From Bacteroidota bacterium (GTDB lineage Bacteria > Spirochaetota > Spirochaetia > JABMQR01), in the NCBI GenBank assembly GCA_013202335.1, contig JABMQR010000145.1:1-11674 (forward strand): a DNA stretch of 11,674 bases. The letters run 5' to 3'. Positions 1-6,778 of the stretch are shown one piece after another. Both the position numbers and the translations under genes were made by a program. The notes under the pieces are model-generated. The model saw only the letters and a program-made list of their open reading frames with translations, had not been told where the DNA came from and did not search any database. The stretch's first letter is position 1, and each line of letters starts with the position of its first letter.

Positions 1-209
1 AATGAAAAGAAGTCAATTCTTGAAAATTTGTTGATCCCTGGAAAGAGGTCTACCACAAATAAACAGATAAGAAGCAAGGAACTCCCATCAATTTTGCACA
101 ATGGGTGAATCACTTATATGATCGAAAAGAGCCAAAAATTATAAGATCAATGGTTTTTTTATGCTTACAGAGATGAGTTTTTTAATAGAAAATGAACCAT
201 ATGTTTCAG
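1..209. other. No recognisable gene; short open stretches
   Basis: I see no convincing gene here. On the plus strand one frame is open from the window edge to about 105. A second frame, about 63-170, reads like protein (contains N-F-A-Q-W-V-N-H-L-Y-D-R) before a stop. Neither has a start with a ribosome binding site. The two could be the tail of one decayed gene entering from the left, joined by a frameshift near 80-90, but nothing identifies it. Confidence refers to the idea of a degraded remnant. Confidence 0.2.
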
Positions 210-714
210 CTATTCAAGAAATTCCTCAATATGCTCATCGTAATATTCTACAGCTCTTGCATAATCAACAACAGCTGGTGAAGTGTAATAGGGCAGTATC
301 CTGTGCATCCCCTTCGCTTGTATGTATGGCAATCCTGATCTCATGAACTCTATCTTCATGAAAGTCATTTGTCATGAAAGTAATCATGTAGTCACCACGA
401 GTAGTGATAGCGGTACCAATCGAATCAATAACACCTGAAAAATCTGAACCTATTTCAAAGAAATCAGCTTCCTGCATTTCGGTAATCAGTTCACCTTCGA
501 GTTTTTTTGGCGTAACAAACAGGGTTATTGATGGAAAATTATCATAGCCCCTCATCCCTGTTCCGATCCCGGTAATTTCAAAATCGATTTCGTTTGTAGG
601 AATTTGCGGGGCCAGTTTATATCCACCATCAAACAAAGAGTCAACAGCTTTTGTGAATAAGCTGCAGAACAAGAAATAATATAGTGTGTTTAATTTGTGA
701 TGAGAAAATCCCAC
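210..714 (-). pseudogene. Frameshifted hypothetical protein
   Basis: I do not recognise this gene. The uninterrupted part (265-714) encodes up to 149 residues from a GTG at 714, with no clear ribosome binding site. Its body (about residues 45-130) has ordinary protein composition, with motifs such as F-F-E-I-G-S-D-F-S-G-V-I-D-S-I-G-T. The last 12 or so residues look unnatural and end in F-T-S-C-C. If one base is removed from the C4 run at 309-312, the frame continues without interruption to a TAG at 210-212. It then gives a sensible acidic tail: M-H-R-I-L-P-Y-Y-T-S-P-A-V-V-D-Y-A, then R-A-V-E-Y-Y-D-E-H-I-E-E-F-L-E. I therefore read this as a gene broken by a +1 insertion, or a sequencing error. 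The N-terminal 30 residues are also doubtful, so the true start may be lost. Confidence 0.45.
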
Positions 715-788
715 AATAAAGAAATGCTGGTATCATCAAACTTTCATCCGTTTTCTGGACAAATCACACCCACTAACGGTATAATTAC

Positions 789-881
789 ATGAGTGATATG
801 CCTAACATCAATATCAATGCGTGTGGTTGGGACAAGTCATTTACCTGTACAGGCTGCCATCTTTACTACGTGCTCTGCTGA
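789..881 (+). CDS. Possible small Cys-rich peptide (doubtful)
   Basis: This is a 30-codon reading frame in the roughly 300-base gap (715-1013) ahead of the radical SAM gene. It starts ATG-AGT-GAT, has an in-frame TAA just upstream, and ends in TGC-TGA. The product has four cysteines, including the segment C-G-W-D-K-S-F-T-C-T-G-C and a C-terminal Cys. I see no Shine-Dalgarno in front of it. It could be a chance ORF, a scrap of a decayed protein, or a short peptide linked to the radical SAM enzyme 132 nt downstream. Nothing else in 715-1013 looks like a gene, and no strong promoter stands out. Confidence 0.15.
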   Translation: MSDMPNININACGWDKSFTCTGCHLYYVLC

Positions 882-1002
882 ATCATGAGCAGCCCCCAAC
901 CTCCAAACTTAATCATATCTTGCATCAAGCATATCATTTGAGCATATATCCTGTAAGAAATGTGTTTCAACAGTGTGCAATACCATCAACCCAGGATTGT
1001 GC

Positions 1003-1008
1003 AGGAGG
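1003..1008 (+). promoter_or_regulatory. Ribosome binding site fixing the radical SAM start
   Basis: A perfect AGGAGG lies 5 nt before the ATG at 1014. This selects 1014 over the in-frame ATG at 960, which has no such site and would add 18 low-complexity residues. Confidence 0.85.
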
Positions 1009-1013
1009 AGACT

Positions 1014-2468
1014 ATGGCTCATTATCAAAATATCATCAGGGCCGATGGCCCAATTCAGACAATAAAAACCCAGCTGCTCAAACATGCTGTCACCATAAAA
1101 GTGACCCAGAGCCTCTCCGGCAGTATAGAGGATCTGCGAAAACTCTCAGGCCTGGTTCGTACCAATGTCGATACTCCGGGGCTTCAGAATTTCCTCAATA
1201 TTTTGAATCGTGACATTGCGAACAAACAGGGAATGGCAAAACTATTTACCCGTATTGGAAACTCACTCAACCAAAAATCAAAACGTAAAATGGTGGGAAA
1301 TCTTCTCTTCAACTGGGCCTATACCGGACAGAGGGCACGCATAAAATACAGCACATTTGACCGATGGATCCCCTCTTTTCTGGTGATCAGTCCCTCAATG
1401 CGCTGCAATTTAAACTGCACCGGCTGCTACTCAGGACTCTATTCCAAGGATGGAGAACTCTCCGAGGATGAACTGGATTCCATCCTGGATCAATCCAGAA
1501 AACTGGGAATGTATTTTGTGGTGGTTTCGGGTGGGGAGCCGTATGTAATGAAGGATGTCTGGCTCAGGTTATTTAAAAAATATTCTGATATGTATTTTCT
1601 CACCTACACAAATGGAACACTGATAGATAGGGATCTCGCTAAAAAATTGGGAAAACTCGGCAATGTTGCTCCCGGTATCAGTCTTGAAGGATTTGAAAAG
1701 GAGACAGATGGTCGCAGGGGAAAAGGAGTCTACCAAAAAGTCATGCTGGCAATGGATTATCTGCGGGAAGCCGGGGTGCTGTTCGGTATGAGTGTCACCT
1801 ACACACACGATAATATTGGAACAGTCACAGATAGGGCTTTTGTACAGCAATTCATCGACAAAGGTATTATATTTGCGTGGTACTTCATGTTCATGCCGGT
1901 GGGAAAGGATCCGATCCTTGATCTTGTCCCAACTCCTGAACAGCGGGTGGAGTGCGGTAAAAAAATCGCACAATTGCGAAGAAGTCTTCCCGTGTTCATG
2001 GCTGATTTTTGGAACGATGGACCGGTGGTCGGAGGATGCCTTGCCGGAGGCCGCAGTTACTTCCATATCCTGAACTCGGGTCGGGTGGAACCTTGTGTGT
2101 TTGCCCATTTCGGTGTAGATAATATCCGGGAAAAATCGATACTTGATGCGGTTAATTCACCTTTTTTCAAGGCCATCAGAGCACACTTCCCCTACAGTGA
2201 CAACGGTAATCTAAAACGACCCTGCATGATTATTGACAATCCACAGGTACTCAGAGATGTTGTGGATGAATATCTGGTTCCGGAGGGGCATGAACATTCA
2301 GAGGATTTGATTCATGACAGCAGTGTCGTTGAGTGGATAGACGCTTACGCTGAATCTTTCAGAAATCTGACCGATGATGAGTGGGATAAGCAAATTCAAG
2401 ATCCTGACGGTAGATGGTACAAGAATGGACGTGAGTATCAGAATCTTTATAAGTTCCGGAGAGGATAG
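1014..2468 (+). CDS. Radical SAM enzyme with twitch/SPASM-like C-terminal region
   Basis: This is a 484-residue cytosolic iron-sulfur enzyme of the MoaA/NifB/PqqE radical SAM group; its substrate is unknown. The N-terminal ~115 residues form a helical extension typical of no family I can name. The radical SAM core begins with C131-N-L-N-C135-T-G-C138, the CX3CX2C motif that binds the [4Fe-4S] cluster and SAM. G163-G-E-P166 is the SAM-contacting motif, and T-N-G at 189-191 and I-S-L-E at 202-205 are further core strands. Cysteines at 314, 342 (in G-G-C-L-A-G-G), 361 (in E-P-C-V-F) and 404 (in R-P-C) sit where twitch or SPASM domains bind an auxiliary cluster. The acidic tail (about 410-484) ends in a Trp/Tyr-rich stretch. 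A decayed methyltransferase follows 22 nt downstream, suggesting the two once acted together. The gene itself is intact, so it may still be active. Confidence 0.85.
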   Translation: MAHYQNIIRADGPIQTIKTQLLKHAVTIKVTQSLSGSIEDLRKLSGLVRTNVDTPGLQNFLNILNRDIANKQGMAKLFTRIGNSLNQKSKRKMVGNLLFNWAYTGQRARIKYSTFDRWIPSFLVISPSMRCNLNCTGCYSGLYSKDGELSEDELDSILDQSRKLGMYFVVVSGGEPYVMKDVWLRLFKKYSDMYFLTYTNGTLIDRDLAKKLGKLGNVAPGISLEGFEKETDGRRGKGVYQKVMLAMDYLREAGVLFGMSVTYTHDNIGTVTDRAFVQQFIDKGIIFAWYFMFMPVGKDPILDLVPTPEQRVECGKKIAQLRRSLPVFMADFWNDGPVVGGCLAGGRSYFHILNSGRVEPCVFAHFGVDNIREKSILDAVNSPFFKAIRAHFPYSDNGNLKRPCMIIDNPQVLRDVVDEYLVPEGHEHSEDLIHDSSVVEWIDAYAESFRNLTDDEWDKQIQDPDGRWYKNGREYQNLYKFRRG

Positions 2469-2490
2469 GAAAAATACAGTAAACATGTGA

Positions 2491-2921
2491 AAAAATGCAG
2501 TTACCCTACTCTATAGTATCAGTGGAACAGCAATCACTCCATTAGGAAATACCAGCACTTTGGCCTGTGGTATTTTCACTCGCAGTATCTCATTAACCGC
2601 AACAACAGACGGCAAAAATCTGGATTTTCTCAAGGACAAAGAGTTTGACATCGCAACCATAACTCTGACCTTGCATGAAATGCCAACTGAAACAAGAATG
2701 CTGGTTCTGCGGGAGAGCTGCAAAGAGTTGCCGAAAAGCTGATTATTGTAGATTATTCAGCTCCTCTACCTCGTTCAGTTGCTGTAAAATTCACTCGCTT
2801 TATTGAGAAAATGGCAGACGGAAAGCATTACGCCGGGTTCAAAGATTACCAGAAACTTGGAGGTCTGAGCACTTTACTCAAAGAGACCGGACTTGTTTTA
2901 ATTTCCGAAAAAAAGCAGTAA
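2491..2921 (+). pseudogene. Decayed class I SAM-dependent methyltransferase
   Basis: Two frames joined near 2716 give a recognisable C-terminal half of a Methyltransf_11-type enzyme. The first frame (to 2715) contains F-D-I-A-T-I-T-L-T-L-H-E-M-P, the usual strand-4 region, then M-L-V-L-R-E. The second frame (from 2718) continues L-Q-R-V-A-E-K-L-I-I-V-D-Y, then F-T-R-F-I-E-K-M-A, H-Y-A-G-F-K-D-Y and G-G-L-S-T-L-L-K-E-T-G-L to a TAA. The join is explained by an extra AG in the GAGAG at 2713-2717. The N-terminal part is also lost: no D-x-G-x-G SAM-binding loop can be found and there is no credible start codon or ribosome binding site. It lies directly after the radical SAM gene and was presumably its operon partner. 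Confidence 0.7.
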
Positions 2922-3012
2922 AAGGAACCGTAACAATTGGCGTGTGTCGTGGGTCTGGTTGAGGTGATAGGTTGACGAGAGGCAACGAATCTGGTTCTAA
3001 CAAACTGGCGTT

Positions 3013-4881
3013 TTAGAGGTTTTCCTCGGTATAAAGCTGCAGCTCAATCATTCGCTCCAGCAGCTTTTCCTTATCAGCTTCTGGAAAATTCACCATAACC
3101 AGCTCCTTGGCATAGAGTTTCGCTATATACCGCAGCTTCCTGGAATTACTTTTTGAGGCAAAGAGAAAATCCGCATGTCCGCTGTTGATGATAATGATCG
3201 ACCGCTCCAGATCAAAGGTACTTCTCCATAACTCACCCGGAGAATGGTTGAATGTATATCCCGGCAGCCCCTTCCGCTCTTTGTTACCATCTCCTTTTTC
3301 GTCAGGTTGTGAAAACAGCTCCTTTGTAACAGTGACAGCAGCCTGACAGGTAATGGTGGTATCGTTCTGGGATACCTGGGCTATCAGTTCTTCCACACCG
3401 GGCTCAGATGAGGACGTATATTTTACGATTTCACCAGTATGTGATGATAAAGTTCCAAGATTATGCGTAAGCTCCCAGGATATCGCAACCCCATCCTCAA
3501 TGGGAATTTTTTTCCTGTCTCTGACCCTGATTTGGAAGGTTTTTACCGACTCAACCGGCATAACCGCAGAAGAAGGGGATATCACTGCCGAGAAAAGCGG
3601 TCCAGGAAAATCAAAGAACGCCTTTGCCCGCTTTTCTTCTCCCAATGATTCAGAGATGACAATGCTTTCCATCTCCTGACCAAATTCTCCCGTTGAATAT
3701 TCGGGATCACCCTGTTTCTGCCCCTGTATTGGGATCCGTATCACTTTTTGTTTGACAGATTCCTGGATATGCAGCCATCCGTACTCTTCGTTTGGCAGAA
3801 AAAGTAACGCCTCTTTCAAAGCTTTGCTGATCCTTTTCAGAATGTTTTTGCTTACTTTTTCCTCTTCCGCCCGTTTTTGTTCACCAACTACTACTCCCAA
3901 AGCTTGCGCTATCCGGTCCATCGATATAAGAAAATTTTCGTATGCATCGTCAAGCACTACTCCATTTCGGGTTCCGGGTGTCAGCTGGAGAAAGGAGACG
4001 TCAATTATTCCCTCCAGAAGATCAGAATTCCATGGCTGCCGGGAAAATGCATCAAGTGTGGTAATATCATTGATTACCCGTGTTCCATGCTTGTAGAGAC
4101 CAATGCTGTTTTCAGGTGATGGATCATGTATATAGAGTTCACAGTAAATATCGCCAAGAGGACTTAGCGGTTGGACAAGGTTGTGTATTAGCTGCCCGGC
4201 AAACTTCCTCGGCTCAACAAGAAGTTCTTTTCTGGCAGTTTTATCAATTATACGTATCTCAACCCCGCTTTTAGAAATTCTGTCCCGCAATTCCGAGGCA
4301 AGATAGTTCTGAATTTTCTCTCCCGAAAGCTGCCGGATCCCGGAAAGCAACGGTACTATATGAAGCTCCGTCCCCGTCCCCTGTTCAAAGAGCTCCCTGA
4401 CCTGGGTAATAGTGTATCCCGGATTGTCCTTTACCAGTTTCATACGTCTGGTACTCCCTTCGCTTCCGGTTGATGTCAGCATTAATTGCTCACCCACGGT
4501 CCAGAAGCTCAGCAACCCGATACCGAACTCCCCCTGGATATTCAATGCACCTTGTTTTTTGAGTTTTCTCTTCAGCGAATCCCCAATATGGGTTGCTACA
4601 TAGGAAAAATCGTCAATTCCTGTCCCGTCATCAATTATCTTGATATAGTGCTGGTGATTATGTTTACCCCGGATTATTCTGATATGTTTTGCCTGAGCGT
4701 CGATGCTGTTCTCGACAAACTCGGCAATAGCCTTTAAGGGATTATTCTGGGAATAGGCGATAATGGAGATCGCATTCCAATTGTCTCCAATCTTCAATTT
4801 CCCCGCATTTTGATCCTTTTTTTTCACCACAGCTAATTCCTTTTGATTTTGTTTTATAAGCAAGTGTTCGTTTTCATACAA
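3013..4881 (-). CDS. GHKL (HSP90/MutL-like) ATPase with Ig-like region
   Basis: This is a protein of up to 622 residues with a clear Bergerat-fold ATP site. The N-box E54-F-V-E-N-S-I-D-A62 carries the Mg-binding Asn. D84-D-G-T-G-I89 is the adenine-binding motif and G117-E-F-G-I-G-L-L-S-F is the lid glycine motif. Residues 130-330 resemble the second (S5-like) domain of HSP90/MutL/MORC proteins. Residues 330-365 are charged and helical. Residues 425-520 are beta-rich and Ig-like or invasin-like (I-S-W-E-L-T-H-N-L-G-T-L). A conserved-looking C-terminal domain (about 540-622) follows. There is no signal peptide or membrane segment. The start is unsure: TTG at 4881 is the longest, but the tandem GTGs at 4825-4830, preceded by AAGGAA, are better placed. 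The gene stands alone, convergent to the methyltransferase remnant. Its function is unknown; nucleic-acid or chaperone roles are known for relatives, but nothing here decides. Confidence 0.8.
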   Translation of the reverse strand: MYENEHLLIKQNQKELAVVKKKDQNAGKLKIGDNWNAISIIAYSQNNPLKAIAEFVENSIDAQAKHIRIIRGKHNHQHYIKIIDDGTGIDDFSYVATHIGDSLKRKLKKQGALNIQGEFGIGLLSFWTVGEQLMLTSTGSEGSTRRMKLVKDNPGYTITQVRELFEQGTGTELHIVPLLSGIRQLSGEKIQNYLASELRDRISKSGVEIRIIDKTARKELLVEPRKFAGQLIHNLVQPLSPLGDIYCELYIHDPSPENSIGLYKHGTRVINDITTLDAFSRQPWNSDLLEGIIDVSFLQLTPGTRNGVVLDDAYENFLISMDRIAQALGVVVGEQKRAEEEKVSKNILKRISKALKEALLFLPNEEYGWLHIQESVKQKVIRIPIQGQKQGDPEYSTGEFGQEMESIVISESLGEEKRAKAFFDFPGPLFSAVISPSSAVMPVESVKTFQIRVRDRKKIPIEDGVAISWELTHNLGTLSSHTGEIVKYTSSSEPGVEELIAQVSQNDTTITCQAAVTVTKELFSQPDEKGDGNKERKGLPGYTFNHSPGELWRSTFDLERSIIIINSGHADFLFASKSNSRKLRYIAKLYAKELVMVNFPEADKEKLLERMIELQLYTEENL

Positions 4882-4984
4882 TATTACTCAATATCAGAAA
4901 AAGCAAGACTTGAATATAATCGAAAAGGTCTTTGAAAAATCTTTAAAACGATGAGCAGACTGAGTTGAGCCCGACAAGTAAGTT

Positions 4985-5400
4985 TCCTATACAATTCTTT
5001 TTCATCTCTTTCCAGAAATCTGTACTCTCGATGGAAAGAGTCTCATTTCATCATACCCCATCTTGATCAGAGCATTTGTAATTCTGTTGCTGTTATAAAA
5101 ATCGTCAACGATAACACTGTCGATATCGATATCAGTTACATGGAAGCCAACGGATATTACAGGTATACTGGTATACTGGTATGGACAAGAGCCTGAATAT
5201 ATTCATTTGAAAGCTCGCCACTTATGAAAATTCCATCTATGGTACTGTTTTTGAAGGGAAACGGAAGTTCCCGATTACTCTCCTCTTCCTCACCAACTAC
5301 ATAGAATTGGAAATTGATCAGCAGCTTGAGAATGATCTCATAATCATTGTTATGAATATGTATAAACTGATATTTTTTTCAGAGTATCTATGCTGATAGA
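4985..5400 (-). pseudogene. Remnant of LacI/periplasmic-binding-type regulator
   Basis: This fills most of the 534-base gap between the GHKL ATPase and mogA. Read on the minus strand in pieces, it gives the effector-binding fold of a LacI-family repressor. The pieces include N-S-T-I-D-G-I-F-I-S-G-E-L-S-N-E-Y-I, then I-P-V-I-S-V-G-F, then D-I-D-S-V-I-V-D-D-F-Y-N-S-N-R-I and T-N-A-L-I-K-M-G-Y-D-E-M. Three breaks are visible. A T7 run (5373-5379) needs one base fewer to join S-I-D-T-L-K-K to Y-Q-F-I-H. An 8-bp tandem duplication sits at 5162-5177. A further frame change falls near 5035-5040, before F-H-R-E-Y-R-F-L-E-R. The helix-turn-helix end is missing, cut off next to the mogA stop codon. No working protein can come from it. 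I see no other gene in 4882-5415. Confidence 0.65.
5162..5177. repeat. 8-bp tandem duplication disrupting the regulator remnant
   Basis: GGTATACT occurs twice in direct tandem, followed by a third partial copy (GGTAT). Removing one copy restores the minus-strand frame across ...H-T-S-I-P-V-I-S-V-G-F..., which is why I read it as the inactivating or a secondary lesion. Confidence 0.75.
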
Positions 5401-5415
5401 GAAATAGAAAGACCC

Positions 5416-5892
5416 CTAATGCCCCTTCCCCGCCATCATGGAGACAGCGTGTTTCAGTACCGGTACCAGATAATTGGTACACGAGCGAACAGCCTTAACT
5501 GACCCGGGCAGCGTGATAACAAGCGTTCTGCCCTTCACCCCGGCAAACCCTCGTGAAAGCATAGCGGACATCGTTTCACCCAGAGACATGGTACGCAGAG
5601 CCTCTGCTATTCCGGGAACAGATTTATCACACCATTGCTCAGCCGCTTCCGGAGTGACATCGCGCGGACCAATACCCGTGCCGCCGGTGGTGATGATAAT
5701 ATCTGCATCCTTGTGTCCCTCTAAGGCGGTAATAATCTCATCGAATTCATCCGGGATTATTTCACCCTTCAACTTGAGGTCTCCTTCAGCGTTCAGGCCG
5801 GAAGCCAGTATATTCCTGATCTCAGGTCCTGAAAGGTCCTCATATACACCGTTAAATGCACGATCAGATATGGTAATAACCGATATTTTCAT
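5416..5892 (-). CDS. mogA: Molybdopterin adenylyltransferase (MogA/MoaB family)
   Basis: This 158-residue protein is full length for MogA/MoaB, which adenylates molybdopterin with ATP ahead of metal insertion by MoeA. Diagnostic motifs are I-S-D-R-A near residues 8-12, T68-T-G-G-T-G73 followed by G75-P-R-D-V-T-P-E-A83, and L-P-G-S at 128-131. It is the last gene of the operon, and its ATG lies inside the MOSC gene with a 29-nt overlap in another frame. A G7 run (5903-5909), 10 nt before the ATG, is the only Shine-Dalgarno candidate. MogA and MoaB cannot be told apart with certainty from sequence alone; the operon supports a role in Moco/Wco assembly either way. No terminator hairpin is evident after the stop. 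Confidence 0.9.
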   Translation of the reverse strand: MKISVITISDRAFNGVYEDLSGPEIRNILASGLNAEGDLKLKGEIIPDEFDEIITALEGHKDADIIITTGGTGIGPRDVTPEAAEQWCDKSVPGIAEALRTMSLGETMSAMLSRGFAGVKGRTLVITLPGSVKAVRSCTNYLVPVLKHAVSMMAGKGH

Positions 5893-6328
5893 TTGTTATC
5901 ATCCCCCCCTTCAGTACTTTGGCAAAAATTCCCCGTTTCGGCATAATGCAGTCACCGACTAGTTTTCGTATTTCACAGGCTGAATGACAGGATTTACCAA
6001 TCTGAGTCACTTCAAGTTCCGTATCTCCAATGGTGAGAATAGTCCCAATCGGCAGTTCGTGAAGCACAACTCCCAGTGTGGTAATATTCTCGGCAAAATC
6101 ACCCCAGACCAGATCAACACCGCCTTTTCGCATCAATTCAATATCTTCCTCTGCAAGGAGTGATACCTGACGGTGCCAATCCCCTGCATGCGCGTCATTC
6201 ACAATACCGTGACCAATTTGCAGTTCAATACTTTTTACCTGATGCTTTCGCACCCCTTTCTTCTCAGAAATGTTCACCGACATTATTTTGAAAGATTTTT
6301 CCACTCCTTGAATCTCTTCAACGCTCAT
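5864..6328 (-). CDS. MOSC domain protein
   Basis: This 154-residue single-domain MOSC protein belongs to a family related to the C-terminal domain of Moco sulfurase. Members bind or carry sulfur, or handle the cofactor. Seen here are G-H-G-I-V-N-D-A-H-A-G near 39-49, G76-D-F-A-E-N-I82 and the cysteine-rich I110-G-K-S-C114-H-S-A-C118-E-I, with C127 in G-D-C-I-M-P. C114 occupies the conserved MOSC cysteine position. The ATG at 6328 overlaps the moaC stop (ATGA), so translation is probably coupled; the longer frame reaching 6400 lies within moaC and is not needed. The 3' end overlaps mogA. Short MOSC proteins beside or fused to MogA/MoaB occur in other anaerobes, which supports a shared step late in cofactor synthesis; the exact reaction is unknown. 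Confidence 0.85.
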   Translation of the reverse strand: MSVEEIQGVEKSFKIMSVNISEKKGVRKHQVKSIELQIGHGIVNDAHAGDWHRQVSLLAEEDIELMRKGGVDLVWGDFAENITTLGVVLHELPIGTILTIGDTELEVTQIGKSCHSACEIRKLVGDCIMPKRGIFAKVLKGGMITNENIGYYHI

Positions 6329-6777
6329 GCTAACTGCTCCTTTTTCTTCTCTACAAGGTGAATACCGCCAACCTCCATCTGCTTGTCCACAGCCTTGCAC
6401 ATATCATATATGGTGAGTGCTGCTGCTGTGACTGCACTGAGTGTTTCCATCTCAATTCCTGTTCGACCACAGCACACAGCTGTGACTTCGATAGTCACAC
6501 GATCCTCCAATATGGCGAAGGTAAGATCGACTGAATCAATAATGACCGGATGACAAAGAGGAATAAGATCAGAGGTTTTTTTAGCAGCCATAATCCCCGC
6601 GATTTTTGCGGTAGTAAAAATATCCCCTTTGGGAATAGTTTTATCCCGTATCCGGGCCAGGGTAGCAGCCTGCAGTTTGATATATCCGGCAGCTTTTGCA
6701 GTCCGCTTTACTACATCTTTCAGGGAGACATCCACCATTCGGGCATTTCCCTGCTCATCAAGATGGCTAAAATCCAT
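6325..6777 (-). CDS. moaC: Cyclic pyranopterin monophosphate synthase MoaC
   Basis: This 150-residue protein is of normal length. With MoaA it converts GTP to cyclic pyranopterin monophosphate: MoaC rearranges the 3',8-cyclo-GTP made by MoaA. Family motifs are L71-I-P-L-C-H-P-V78, G104-R-T-G-I-E-M-E and T-I-Y-D-M-C-K-A-V-D-K (122-132), with K128 and K132 in the catalytic region. The start is the ATG at 6777, one base after the moaA stop and 5 nt downstream of GGAGG, which lies in the last moaA codons. An in-frame TTG at 6789 is upstream but would put the ribosome binding site inside the gene. Its stop overlaps the MOSC start. Confidence 0.95.
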   Translation of the reverse strand: MDFSHLDEQGNARMVDVSLKDVVKRTAKAAGYIKLQAATLARIRDKTIPKGDIFTTAKIAGIMAAKKTSDLIPLCHPVIIDSVDLTFAILEDRVTIEVTAVCCGRTGIEMETLSAVTAAALTIYDMCKAVDKQMEVGGIHLVEKKKEQLA

Positions 6778-6778
6778 A

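Noticed and set aside
309..312. Programmed frameshift in the 210-714 gene
   Set aside because: A C4 run without a slippery heptamer or a visible stimulatory structure is better explained by a mutation or sequencing error.
960..1013. Upstream ATG at 960 as start of the radical SAM gene
   Set aside because: It has no ribosome binding site, whereas ATG 1014 has a perfect AGGAGG at 5 nt; the extra 18 residues do not look like protein.
1569..2108. A 179-codon minus-strand frame
   Set aside because: It is the antisense shadow of the radical SAM core, with no motif or ribosome binding site.
2922..3012. Bidirectional terminator between the convergent genes
   Set aside because: Only a weak GTTG/CAAC pairing is present, with no GC-rich stem or T run.
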